Assembly (NCBI GenBank): GCA_021234155.1
Contig: JAJEKV010000008.1
Coordinates: 20,863,959-20,927,958 of the forward strand
DNA: 64,000 nt
DNA from: Isoetes taiwanensis
Lineage: Eukaryota; Streptophyta; Lycopodiopsida; Isoetales; Isoetaceae
Direction: 5' to 3'
Part shown: positions 40,086-49,796 of the stretch, piece by piece
Layout of the letters: each line of letters begins with the position of its first letter
Position numbering within the stretch: position 1 is the stretch's first letter
Notes under the pieces: generated by a model
What the model was told of the DNA's origin: nothing
Databases searched by the model: none
The model's input: the letters and a program-made list of their open reading frames with translations, nothing else
Program-made: the position numbers and the translations under genes

Positions 40086-41323
40086 CATCAATTTGGAAGG
40101 AAAGTATTTTATATGTTGGCGCTTCTAATGTTGTGCAAATAGTGGCCGATGGTGAGAATGCAAACCGTGCAGCAGGAAGAGAAATTCAGAAGGAATATCC
40201 ACATATTTTCTTTTGTCCATGCATTGCTCATTGTCTTAACAACTTGTTGAAGGATATTGCAAGCCTACCAGATGTTGCAACCTTGGTTACGTATGTGAAT
40301 GGGCATTCAGCAATCAAAGCACAATTCTTGAAGCTGATACAAGAAAATCACAATGGTAAGGGTTTGCTTAAGTATTGTGAGACACGCTTTGGTTACAATT
40401 TCATTATGCTAGAAAGGTTGCATGAATTGTATTGGGTGTTGAAATGCTTATTTGTTGATGAAGGCTATCGCAAGTCTAAACTTGCACGCTCATCTACAGG
40501 TAAAACTTGCTATGAGATAGTATTTGATGATGATTTTTGGGCTGATGTTGAGCATCATATTCTAGTTGTAGAGCCAATTATATTGATGCTACGCCTTGTT
40601 GATAGTAATGTTCCTTGCATTGGCAAGGTTTACGAGGGCATGCATAGGTTGATTGGGCACATGAGGAAGTTGGAGAAGAATGAGGAAAAGTTTGAGCAAT
40701 TGAATGAATTATGTGCAAAAAGATGGGAAGATTACAATGCTCCAATTCAAGCTGCAGCATTTTACTTGGATCCCGAGTTCCAAGGAAACAAGCAATGGCA
40801 GGATCCACAAGTATGTAGTCATTTTGACAAGGTGCTTGAAATGATGATTGGAGATGTGGATAAAATTCACATCATAAGAGAACAATATGGAATCTATAGG
40901 CGGAAGGGAGGGAGGTTTGGAACAATGGATGCACAAGCAGCTCGCTTCAAGTTCGCATCCGCTCTTTGGTGGGATGAGTATGGAGGAGAGACACCAGAAT
41001 TGCAAGCCATGGCGGTTCGCATTCTTAGCCAAGGGGCATCCTCTTCTCCACTTGAGAGGCTTTTCAGTGTCTTTAACCATGTGGCAAGCAAAAAAAGAAT
41101 AAGGCTTCTTCCATCAAGGACATCTGATTTGGTGTTTGTAAGTGCTAACTTAAAGTTGCTTCAGTGTCATAGACAGGTGCAAAGGGAGCCTTACATTGGC
41201 TTTGCAAAGAAGGAAAGCGTTCCAGAACCACAGGATTGGGAGGATGATGTGGAAGAGCAAGATGCACACGACGAGGATGTGGTTGATGACATGATGTTAA
41301 TGTTGACGCTCACAATGTCATAG
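40040..41323 (+). CDS. hAT-family transposase, C-terminal part (catalytic core and dimerisation domain)
   Basis: Continuation of the preceding frame: HDISATGKSAQNLASIW, VVQIVADGENANRAAGRE (second acidic motif), CIAHCLNNLLKDI (the conserved CxxHxLNL-like motif), then AAAFYLDPEF. ALWWDEYGGETPELQ and LSQGASSSPLERLFSVFNHV form the hAT C-terminal dimerisation region. The tail is acidic. At the junction the two frames overlap by 46 bases, and a single-base indel is enough to unite them, so the gene is young or the shift is a base error. CCGTTTT-rich subterminal sequence follows at 41583-41680. Confidence 0.88.
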   Translation: MSHDISATGKSAQNLASIWKESILYVGASNVVQIVADGENANRAAGREIQKEYPHIFFCPCIAHCLNNLLKDIASLPDVATLVTYVNGHSAIKAQFLKLIQENHNGKGLLKYCETRFGYNFIMLERLHELYWVLKCLFVDEGYRKSKLARSSTGKTCYEIVFDDDFWADVEHHILVVEPIILMLRLVDSNVPCIGKVYEGMHRLIGHMRKLEKNEEKFEQLNELCAKRWEDYNAPIQAAAFYLDPEFQGNKQWQDPQVCSHFDKVLEMMIGDVDKIHIIREQYGIYRRKGGRFGTMDAQAARFKFASALWWDEYGGETPELQAMAVRILSQGASSSPLERLFSVFNHVASKKRIRLLPSRTSDLVFVSANLKLLQCHRQVQREPYIGFAKKESVPEPQDWEDDVEEQDAHDEDVVDDMMLMLTLTMS

Positions 41324-41582
41324 ATGAGGATGAGACTTGTTATGTTTCTCCAGATTACATTCCTTCATCTGCTCCAGGTGTTGCTTACAGGGATTCTGGA
41401 ACAAATCCGTATATGGCGACTTGAAGACTGGTTTGAATTTTCATTTAGGCTAATGTTCAATCTTGAAGTATTGTTTATGTTAGTTGTTCTTATGACTACA
41501 AGAGTTCTTATTATATTGTTTTTGAGTAAATTAATAGCATTTTCTTGTTAAATGACCCTATTCTGTATCTTTTGAGTACTTT

Positions 41583-41680
41583 GCCGTTTTTTTGCCGTTT
41601 TCGTTTTCCGTTTTCGTTTTCCGTTTTCAAAAAATGACTCGCCGTTTTCATTTCGTTTTTGTTTTCCGTAACTATGGTGT
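41583..41680 (+). repeat. CCGTTTT-rich subterminal repeats of the hAT element
   Basis: Words CCGTTTTCGTTTT recur five or more times before CCGTAACTATGGTG. Such arrays often serve as transposase binding sites near hAT ends. The terminal inverted repeat and 8-bp target duplication were not pinned down. Confidence 0.5.
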
Positions 41681-43537
41681 GTACAGTCTAAAAATATTTG
41701 AGAATGATCGATAACTAACTGATCCTAAGAAGTACAAATTTTTGTTGAATAAAGACAAATTTTTGTCAGATTCAAGCACAGCTCTGTTGGAAAGTATAAT
41801 ATACTAGAAAAGTGCCCACCTTTGGTGGGCTTTGCATTTTTTAATGTAAGGATTTTATAATAGCTCATATGGTGCTTGTTGTATGACACATTTGTGTAAA
41901 AAACTTCACTTCATTTTTTTTTTTTGTTTTTTGTTTTTACAATATAGATGTTTTTATGATGGTGCTAAAATGAATCAACTGAAAGTAGAATAACAATGCC
42001 GCGATAAACTTCTTGTAACAAATAAAGGGATAACCCAGCAGTACCAATTTAACTATGTACTCTACCTCCAGGTTATGCATGCCTCAGCCAGCCCAATCCA
42101 GCACAATATCTATACTCTATAAATATATGTCAATTGCTCAACATTCTAAGGATGCAAAAATAACATGTAGCAACATCTTTTCTTATCATTCTTTAGCATC
42201 TTGAAATTCAAATCTGTACCTCCACCTAAAGATAACTTAAATAGATCTTTATAAAACCCATCTTACACTTCAATGTAAAAATCAACAAGCTACCCTTTTA
42301 ATTATGAATAGAAACATATATTCTGTAGCCAATAACCACTCAGAATTCATAAAATCATGTACATAGTAATTCTCTAACTCTTACCTTTCAAATAAACTCT
42401 TTTTTTTTTCAAAGGTATCAGCAAGTTCGCCAAATAAACTCTTTCCTGTTCATATATGTACCTAATAGCTAATTGATAAATTCAAACCTGATTTTGATTG
42501 CTTCTAGTATCATTTTATTGCTTCTGCTCATCCGTCCCAGTCATATTCCCAGGTCAATATTCTATTTGCCTTGGGCGGACACTATATGCTTCCTTCATGC
42601 CAAACCTCCCAAGGTCGGATCTTTGGCAAATTGACGTTTAAGCACAGGCAGCACAAATAAAATTTTGAATACTAAACCAAACTCTGCTGACCAATGTGTA
42701 CTTCTGCTTTAAACCAGGTTATCTGGTGTTTTTTCAATCAAAGAGCATCAGAATAAACAACTGAGCACCGAACTCAGTTCAACAATGGCATGAAATGCAT
42801 ATCAATACCATTATTTCTGCTAATAAACAGCTCCGGTGCAGCATGCCCTTCTTATATGGCCATAAGACGAACCCTAAAATAAACATGCAGTAGCCTTACG
42901 TTAGGATCAGTCGTCTTACCTTATGATAAGTGCAAACGGATTCACCAGAGATCTCGCAGCAATCCGCATTATTCTGAGCACCAAATACGCACTTCAGGAG
43001 ACGCATGGTTCTGATGCACCTTTGCAGGAGGCGCACAAAATTCATTGCATAAAACTCAGTTGCAAAAGCCATAGCCAGACTTGGCTGAGGTTTTGGCTGA
43101 GAAAAATATTGCTTTATTCAAACATCCTCCTCCAGATCACTTCGTAGCCCAAAACTCAGTTACAAAAGCCATAGTCAGACTTGGCTTAGTTGCAACAACG
43201 GATAGCTGATGCCAGAAGCAACATAGCCGCTTTCATCATAGCACGCCATAGCGATAGCCGCCTTAGGTTGTTCTGTGTTGCCATCGCCAGGGTGTGTTGC
43301 CATCGCCAGAGCACTGAGAGCAGGGTTTTTTTTTTCTTGGTATAATCTTGGGCATGAGCGGACAAATCGTGGCCGTCACAATTTTAGGCCAAAATATTCA
43401 AGACCGTCAGATTTAGAGCGACACACAAAACATACATACACTATAATTTTATAATATAAAGATTAAAAAAAGGATCTTACAAAATTTGGCTTTCCATTGA
43501 AAGCTATGTACCCGAGAACTAAATTTACATGCATTTC
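41681..43537. other. Non-coding AT-rich region
   Basis: No gene is supported. A direct repeat (ACTCAGTT(G/A)CAAAAGCCATA with flanks, 101 bp apart) lies at 43050 and 43151. TGTGTTGCCATCGCCAG occurs twice near 43276-43310. Confidence 0.5.
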
Positions 43538-43846
43538 CTAAGCAGCAGGAAATGCTGGTATGACTGGCTCGAGAACTGATGCATCCAAAATTATTGTTTT
43601 CTGCACTAAAGCATCTAAGCTTTCTGCAGTCATCCCAGAATTTAACAGGATGAGGTTTGCTAGTGCTTCCTGCATCCCCTGGTGGTAAGAACGTAACCCT
43701 GCCAGTAATTCCCGCTGTTGCTGACTCAGAGCGGGCAAGTGACAGAGAACAAATAAACCAGCTGCCTTTGCAACAGCATGTAACATAAGATCATAGACCT
43801 TGTCTAAGAGCTCACTTCCTGTCAATCTGACCCCAAGCATAGCCAT
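43538..43846 (-). CDS. Unrecognised 102-aa helical protein
   Basis: The frame is rich in Leu, Ala and Gln and predicted helical (LDKVYDLMLHAVAKAAGLFV, then LSQQQRELLAGLRSYHQGMQ). Upstream on the same strand (about 44100-43870) another frame reads FIPAVVGMFRDHYGLPWVSE and RKSTFFADFE before a stop. The two together may be one broken gene. No family is recognised. Confidence 0.3.
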   Translation of the reverse strand: MAMLGVRLTGSELLDKVYDLMLHAVAKAAGLFVLCHLPALSQQQRELLAGLRSYHQGMQEALANLILLNSGMTAESLDALVQKTIILDASVLEPVIPAFPAA

Positions 43847-44214
43847 TTAAGGCCCAGCATCCAGTCTGCTATGGCTTTAGGGTGGATTCGAAATCAGCAA
43901 AGAAGGTGGATTTACGCATTTCCACCTTCAGAGATTGGTCACGAGCCCTATTTAACATATGCCGAATGCCCTCCTCGCTCACCCAGGGTAGGCCGTAGTG
44001 ATCTCTGAACATCCCTACCACTGCCGGAATGAACTTGTTCGAATTGAGAATGAAATGCCAAAAATCAGACGCAGGAACAGGATTTAGGACCCAGATCCTT
44101 TTCTAATGATTAGAAGAGGAATGTAATTATTATCAGGATGTACGAATTTCAGAAATGTTTATGAGAGCAGGCTAGGCAGATTTTTTTATGTCAGACGAAA
44201 TAGGATAAAAGTGA

Positions 44215-44934
44215 TGTGATGTGATGTGTGGTGTGATGTCGTGATGGTGTGGTGTGGTGCATGGTATGGTGTGGTGTGGTATGTGGTGTGTGGTGCATGG
44301 TGTGGTGTGGTGTGGTGTGGTGTGGGGTGTGTTATGTCTATGTGGGTGTGTGCATGTTAATGTATGATATGTGTGGATTCAATTTTATTTATTCTCCCCC
44401 CTCACCCCACCACACCCCATCATCTATCCCACCACCATAGACTACCACCACATCTTTGCGACCACCACATTACCACCACATGCACCACATTGTCCATTAC
44501 CACCACACTCCACCACACTCCACCATATCCCACACCACACCCCTCCACCACACTCCACTATATCCCACACCACACCCCTCCACCACCACCACACTCAACC
44601 ATGTACCACACCACACCCCTCCACCACACTCCACCACACTCCACTATATCCCACACCACACCCTCCACCACACTCCACCACATCCCACACCACACCCCTC
44701 CATCACACTCCACCACCACCACACTCAACCATGTATCACACCACACCACTCCACCACACTCCACCACACCACATCATACCACCACACACCACTACATACA
44801 CCACCACCACCACCTCCCACCACCACCACACACCACTCCACCACCCCCTACCACCACACTCCACCACCCTGCACATACCACCACATATTTGGTGTATGGT
44901 GTATGGTGTGTGGTGAATGGTGTGGTGTGTAGTG
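44215..44934. repeat. GTGTGG/CCACAC satellite that switches strand twice
   Basis: GTG-rich sequence (44215-44340) changes to CAC-rich sequence (44397-44886) and back to GTG-rich (44890-44934). The CAC-rich core is made of CCACACTCCA-like and CCACCACCACACTC-like units. The two orientations could pair as a large hairpin. The His/Thr/Pro-rich frames through it are artefacts of the repeat. Confidence 0.85.
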
Positions 44935-45163
44935 GGGGGGATTCACCTTTGATCAGCGTATAACCCATGAGAGTTCAACGGAGGGGTGTTTTTTGGACCA
45001 TTTGCGTACGTTAGGGGTTAGGGGTGTTTTTAGGCACTAATTTGGAGCAATATCTATACACAGAGGGGTCAAATTGCCTTTTGAAATTGCGTATACAAGG
45101 GGGGTTTTTTGCTACCCTCTGAACGCAGATGCCATATCCCCCTTATGTATAAGTGCATCCCCC
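44935..45163 (+). mobile_element. MITE copy 2 with G-run ends
   Basis: About 229 bp, starting GGGGGGATTCACC and ending with the complement of GGGGGATGCACTTATAC. It matches copy 1 at 16636-16866 in length, ends and the internal GTATACAA-GGGG-TTTT stretch. It is inserted in the satellite; GTGTGG sequence resumes at once at 45164. Confidence 0.6.
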
Positions 45164-45277
45164 GGGGGTGGGGTGTGGTGTGGTGTGTGGTAATGTATAC
45201 AGCATTAAGGTGCTCGTTCTGGTGAATATGTTGGTGTGGTATACACATCCTAACAGTTTAGTGTTCATTTCATGCAG

Positions 45278-45845
45278 ATGCTATTGTTCAAGAGGTTTCT
45301 GGACCAACATCCAGAAATTAAGATTCGTCTTCGAGCTTTTGAGAAGCTAAAACCCTGGTTTGTTGTGAAATTGAGGGACTTCAATAGTTGTTGTTGCATT
45401 CAGCACGTGAGATGCAAATGCTAGTGGATGGACTCAATGGGATGAGAACCAACATCCGAAGAATTGCACTTGCGCCTACGATGTTTGTAGATCACGTGAA
45501 CTTGGTCAATGCAGGGCACACCAGCATAAAATTGCAAGTACAGGAAGCTTGTGGAGATCTATATTGTGTCCAAAGAGTGAATTAGATGAGTTTCACAAGA
45601 AGGCATGCATCCTTGGAGATTGTGAGTTGTGTGGAATCAAGAAGTTTCAGACCTGTCCCATGGAAGAAAGTGGCAGTAACAGGAAAGTGAAATGGGAGTA
45701 CATTGACTATGAAAAAGACAATGTCTCGAGTTATGGTAGGAGACTGACTCATCAGTACAATGAGACAGAACCTAAGGAGCTTCTGGATAAACTGAAAGAG
45801 CGTCTAGAAATCTTTCCACTGCATAATTTCAGGTACCAATGGTAG
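45278..45845 (+). pseudogene. DFAENY-type DDE-like gene, copy A, N-terminal part
   Basis: Frame-shifted sequence reads FEKLKPWFVVKLRDFNSCCC, then EMQMLVDGLNGMRTN, then SILCPKSELDEFHKKAC and GDCELCGIKKFQTCPMEES. Cysteines in these stretches suggest a zinc-binding N-terminal region. The last two pieces align residue for residue with copy B (VVCQKDESDEWHKHAC, CTKCGLKKLSTCP). At least two one-base shifts and a stop at 45843 separate this part from the core frame. Confidence 0.6.
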
Positions 45846-45896
45846 CCAAAACAATTTAAGGAGCTTCTGGAGAATCTCCCAGCAGATGCCTGTCTT

Positions 45897-47093
45897 TTGG
45901 TAGTGGATTTTGCAGAGAACTATACATTCAAGGAACAAGAGGAGGTGCAGTCAATGCGCTGGGTCAATAACCAGATTACCATTTTGGTTCAAATAACATA
46001 TCAGTACGACTCAGTGGCAGATGAGATTATCAAGAAAACACATTACTATGTATCAGATGATAGGGAACACGATACTTTGTTCGTGCAACACTGCTTCATG
46101 AAGCACCACAAATATCTGGAGCAGAAAGGAAGGGTGTCAAAGAGACATTATGTGTTTTCAGATGGTGCAGCATCTCAATTCAAGGCTTCTAGACCATTTT
46201 CCTTTGTGGCTAGGTACACAAACGACACTGATGTCTATATGATGTGGAATTTTTTTGGTTCCAATCACGGGAAAGGTGAACACGATGGCAAAGCTGTTGA
46301 GTTGAAGAGATGGTTAAGACAACTACAATTAAAATACAACAGCATAAAATTGGGCAATGCTCATGAAGTGGTAGAAGTTGCCAAAGAGATGTTTACTTGT
46401 GGAACATCCGAGTGGATGAACACATCTGAAACCAGTAAAAGGAAGAATATAAAAAGGTTCTTTTGGGAAGTCAAGGTGGAGGATATAGATAGAAAGAAAG
46501 CATGGGGTGCAGAAAGGATTTTGGACACTAGGCAGATCCATTGTGTACATGCATTCAATCCTGAATCTCTATTGCAGTTGCACACGAGGGAACTTTCATG
46601 CTTCTGCAGCCATTGCTTGGATGACATGTGGGACAGTCGTGTGAACAAGCACTATGTTCATGATTGGAAACTTCAAGTTATTGTACCATCCTCCAATGTG
46701 CATGCTGACATTGAGGACCGTAAATCCAGCAGGTCCTTGTTCTCCTCCAATCCCATGATGTTAGCAGAGGCACTTAGAGTTGGTGATAATTTTGCTGTCG
46801 TTGCTCTGAAAGGGAATGATGAGGGTTCTGAATTTTGGATTCTGATGTGCACAAAACCAAAATGGATAGTGGAGAAAGACTTCCAACTCAATGGAACATG
46901 GTACCTCGCCGGTGATAGTGTCATAGAAGGTATGTATTACAAGAAGGGCGCAAGATCAACCGTCAGCTATGATCTTTGCAGTAAAGATGCCTTAGGCATA
47001 GTATTCACAACACAAATCTGTGCAATCAGACTTCACATGCCACCAACTGAACCTCAAAACAGGACTGTATATAGGCTGGATCCTTTAGATTAG
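45897..47093 (+). CDS. DFAENY-type DDE-like transposase-related protein, copy A core
   Basis: The 398-residue frame contains three conserved acidic blocks: VVDFAENYTF, FSDGAASQFKASRPF and NHGKGEHDGKAVELKR. Proteins with this pattern recur in many eukaryote genomes as multi-copy genes, and the spacing of the three Asp residues is compatible with an RNase H-like DDE fold. I cannot name the superfamily with confidence. A Cys-rich segment (ELSCFCSHCLDDMW) and a C-terminal domain (VGDNFAVVALKGNDEGSEFW, then GMYYKK) follow. Copy B at 49797-51725 keeps the same order. Copy A has no introns where copy B has three. Confidence 0.7.
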   Translation: MVVDFAENYTFKEQEEVQSMRWVNNQITILVQITYQYDSVADEIIKKTHYYVSDDREHDTLFVQHCFMKHHKYLEQKGRVSKRHYVFSDGAASQFKASRPFSFVARYTNDTDVYMMWNFFGSNHGKGEHDGKAVELKRWLRQLQLKYNSIKLGNAHEVVEVAKEMFTCGTSEWMNTSETSKRKNIKRFFWEVKVEDIDRKKAWGAERILDTRQIHCVHAFNPESLLQLHTRELSCFCSHCLDDMWDSRVNKHYVHDWKLQVIVPSSNVHADIEDRKSSRSLFSSNPMMLAEALRVGDNFAVVALKGNDEGSEFWILMCTKPKWIVEKDFQLNGTWYLAGDSVIEGMYYKKGARSTVSYDLCSKDALGIVFTTQICAIRLHMPPTEPQNRTVYRLDPLD

Positions 47094-47950
47094 GAGAACA
47101 TTTTACAGAATTTACCCGAAGTTCTTTCTGATGATGATGAAATGTAAAACCATTCTGTAGTTTTCAGAACTCATGTGAAGTTTTGTGCTTCAGCTGTGAA
47201 AATGAGTTTGTCTTGATTTCTTTTGAAGATTTAAATTTTTCTGAACACTTGATTCCTTTGTTTGTGAGATGAATTGAATATGAATTTTTCATTCAAATGA
47301 ATCGAGGTTACAATAACAATTATGTACATAAGAAAGATATACAGTGATTTAAAGTACGAAGTGACTCATGCACCTACATACTTCCCAATACATATGTTCC
47401 TCTCAGTTCCAGCTTTTTTTGCTTCTATTCTTAAAATTTCAAGCATGAACACTCTAATATCAACTAGATCCTGGTCTGAAATGACTCTAATATCAACTAG
47501 ATCCTGGTCTGAAATGTCCACAACCTGCAGTTAACCACACTTTGTCAATAACAGAGTTTGGTTTGTCTGGTGCATTTGAGTTGACTTACTAGATCAGGCA
47601 ACAATATATTCACTTCTTTCAAGTACCCCCTCACAAATTTGTGCATAAACGAACATACGGCAGGGCCACATGAATGAACATCGGTTTGAAGAGGCGTTCT
47701 GGAAATTTTCACAGAATCTGAGGTTGTAAAGCTGAAATTATTGTGTCCAAGCAATTCCAGGAACCTGCATTCAAAGTTTGTTGTCACTGTGCCACAACAG
47801 CAAAATGCAATGAGCAAGCACTAACCTCTCAATATGTCTGCTTCTGCCATGCAAGCCCGATCTATCAAAGTGATATATCCCCCCCCTAGCATGCTCCATA
47901 TCAGGATGGTCCTGCCCACTTGAGTAACTCCGCCTGCATGTCGTCAAGGT
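47094..47950. other. Intergenic region
   Basis: No gene is supported. A 32-bp tandem duplication (ACTCTAATATCAACTAGATC...) lies at 47450-47515. Confidence 0.45.
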
Positions 47951-47975
47951 CTAGCGCTTTTCCATTGGCTAGACA

Positions 47976-48700
47976 CTACAGCCCCTGCGCTACCTCCGCC
48001 ACTATGGTTTCCAGCACCGGACCTTGCTGCAGGAGTAATGCAGCCTGTGCACCCTCAGGATTGTAGAGCTGCTGTAGGTATTGCCCCCACTGCTTGGGGG
48101 TGATGTTTCCTGTGGGTAGCACTGGCATCGTGAGCACTCTTCGCCAGAAGGTCTTGGGAAGACATTCCAGGAGGAAGAACATTTCTTATTGATGGGCCGC
48201 AATGTATCTAGTCTTTCTAGCCTTAATAAAAGTGTGATATTATCTTACCTCAGCTGGGCGTAGAGCAGGGTCTGTGACTTGGCAGAGCCAGCATTTGTAT
48301 TCCTTGCACTCAGCATCAAACCACTAGTTACGCGGGAAGATCATGGCTCTTGAGGTTCACTGGGGGCAACATCTCCCAAAACATCTTCCTGAAGCCGCCC
48401 CGAGGATGTCAATTTGAGCTTGCCCACCTGTTTCTCCAGCGTAGAGCACGTGGAATGCTTGCCAAATCCTCCGTGAGCATTTGGGAGTAAGTATGAGCAT
48501 GCTCATAGTCCTATCGGAGCAGGGGCATCGAGGAGGTGTTGTACAGGTGGTTGGAGAAACCTGACAAGCCAGCTGCAAGTAGAGTGGCAAATGGTGTAAG
48601 TCCACCTCCTCATCCTTACCATTTGTTTCCACTCAAAAGTACTTGACGGTCTTAACCACTAATACAGAGTCCACCACACTGGATCTGCCTCCCTGATCCT
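47976..48700 (-). pseudogene. Possible LINE fragment
   Basis: The minus strand reads PKTFWRRVLTMPVLPTG and ITPKQWGQYLQQLYNPEGAQ, which resembles the stretch between endonuclease and reverse transcriptase of plant LINEs (a P..FW... then W..YF..LY). The rest is broken by stops. Base composition is more GC-rich than the surroundings, as in the LINE fragments at 24 and 58 kb. Confidence 0.35.
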
Positions 48701-48961
48701 CCTGCCTGTAAGTGTGCTGGCAAGAGGACGGCCACTGTGCCAGTGCATTGCAAATCACCAGGTCAAAGATACTACAAAGCAACAAGAGTTGCCTCCCATA
48801 GCGCGAGACCTAAATGTCAGCCGATGCCCATGGCCAAACTCCTTCTGAAGGGCTCAGTTGCAATACATCATCTGCCAAAGGGTCAATCTTATAAGCTGTT
48901 CTGTGCCAGTGCGTGCATCAAGTCTCCACACAACAACTTTTTTACAAAATTACTATATTAA

Positions 48962-49796
48962 ACTAATGTTACTAAGTGGGTTAATGTGTTGAATATGACA
49001 TGGTTCTTGCTTGTGGTTTATTATTCGATTTTGTTATCATGGTTCACCATCATAGTTCCGTATAATAGTTTATTTGTTTGGTTTAATACTATGTTCATAA
49101 ATAGTATAGACCATAAATCACTATTGAAGCAATGTTGTACGATCCACTAAAATGCGTCAACTTCTTATAAAAATGTTAATGTCTTTTTCACCAAGATAGT
49201 GAATAGTTGCATCTTTAACCTGTTTTGTATTTGGAGCCAAACTTGGTGTGTTGGACGATGGAGTTGATATTAATTTCAAAACCATAACAAGACACACTAA
49301 AGTTGAAAACTAATATTAATTTTAAAACCATAACAAGACACACTAAAGTTGAAAACTGTTATTGCTTTGAAGATATAAGCATGGATCCAATTGTTATGAG
49401 TTTCTTCATCAACTAATAGCAATTTTTTACTGTATATCATTAGTGCTTTATTCTAGATTATTAGTTTTTTATTTTTCGTCCATTAGAAAACCATTACCGT
49501 TTTGAAAACATAAGCAATCAACACGCTGCCTAATGGTGTGACGTTAAAAAAGGCTTTCTATATGGTTAGTGTTTTATTCAATGCACATTAGACATCTATT
49601 GTTAAAATTTGTATCTACATCCATTAACGAAATTGTTGCCAGTGTTTATACTTTAAAACAGCACATCTATGGTCATAATCCATATGTGAAGAGATTAGGG
49701 AATTGAACCCTGACATTTCCAGTCTTATCCATAAACATCAGGAACCAAACAACATATAAATCCAACATGCATGGCTAAGGAGAACACCATCAGATC
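48962..49796. other. AT-rich non-coding region
   Basis: No gene is seen. AAAACCATAACAAGACACACTAAAGTTGAAAACT is present twice (about 49275 and 49325). A GAATTGAACCCTGAC word near 49694 is B-box-like but lacks an A box. Confidence 0.45.

Noticed and set aside
44364-44963. His/Thr/Pro-rich proteins of up to 199 residues
   Set aside because: All three frames are open because the CCACAC repeat lacks stop codons.
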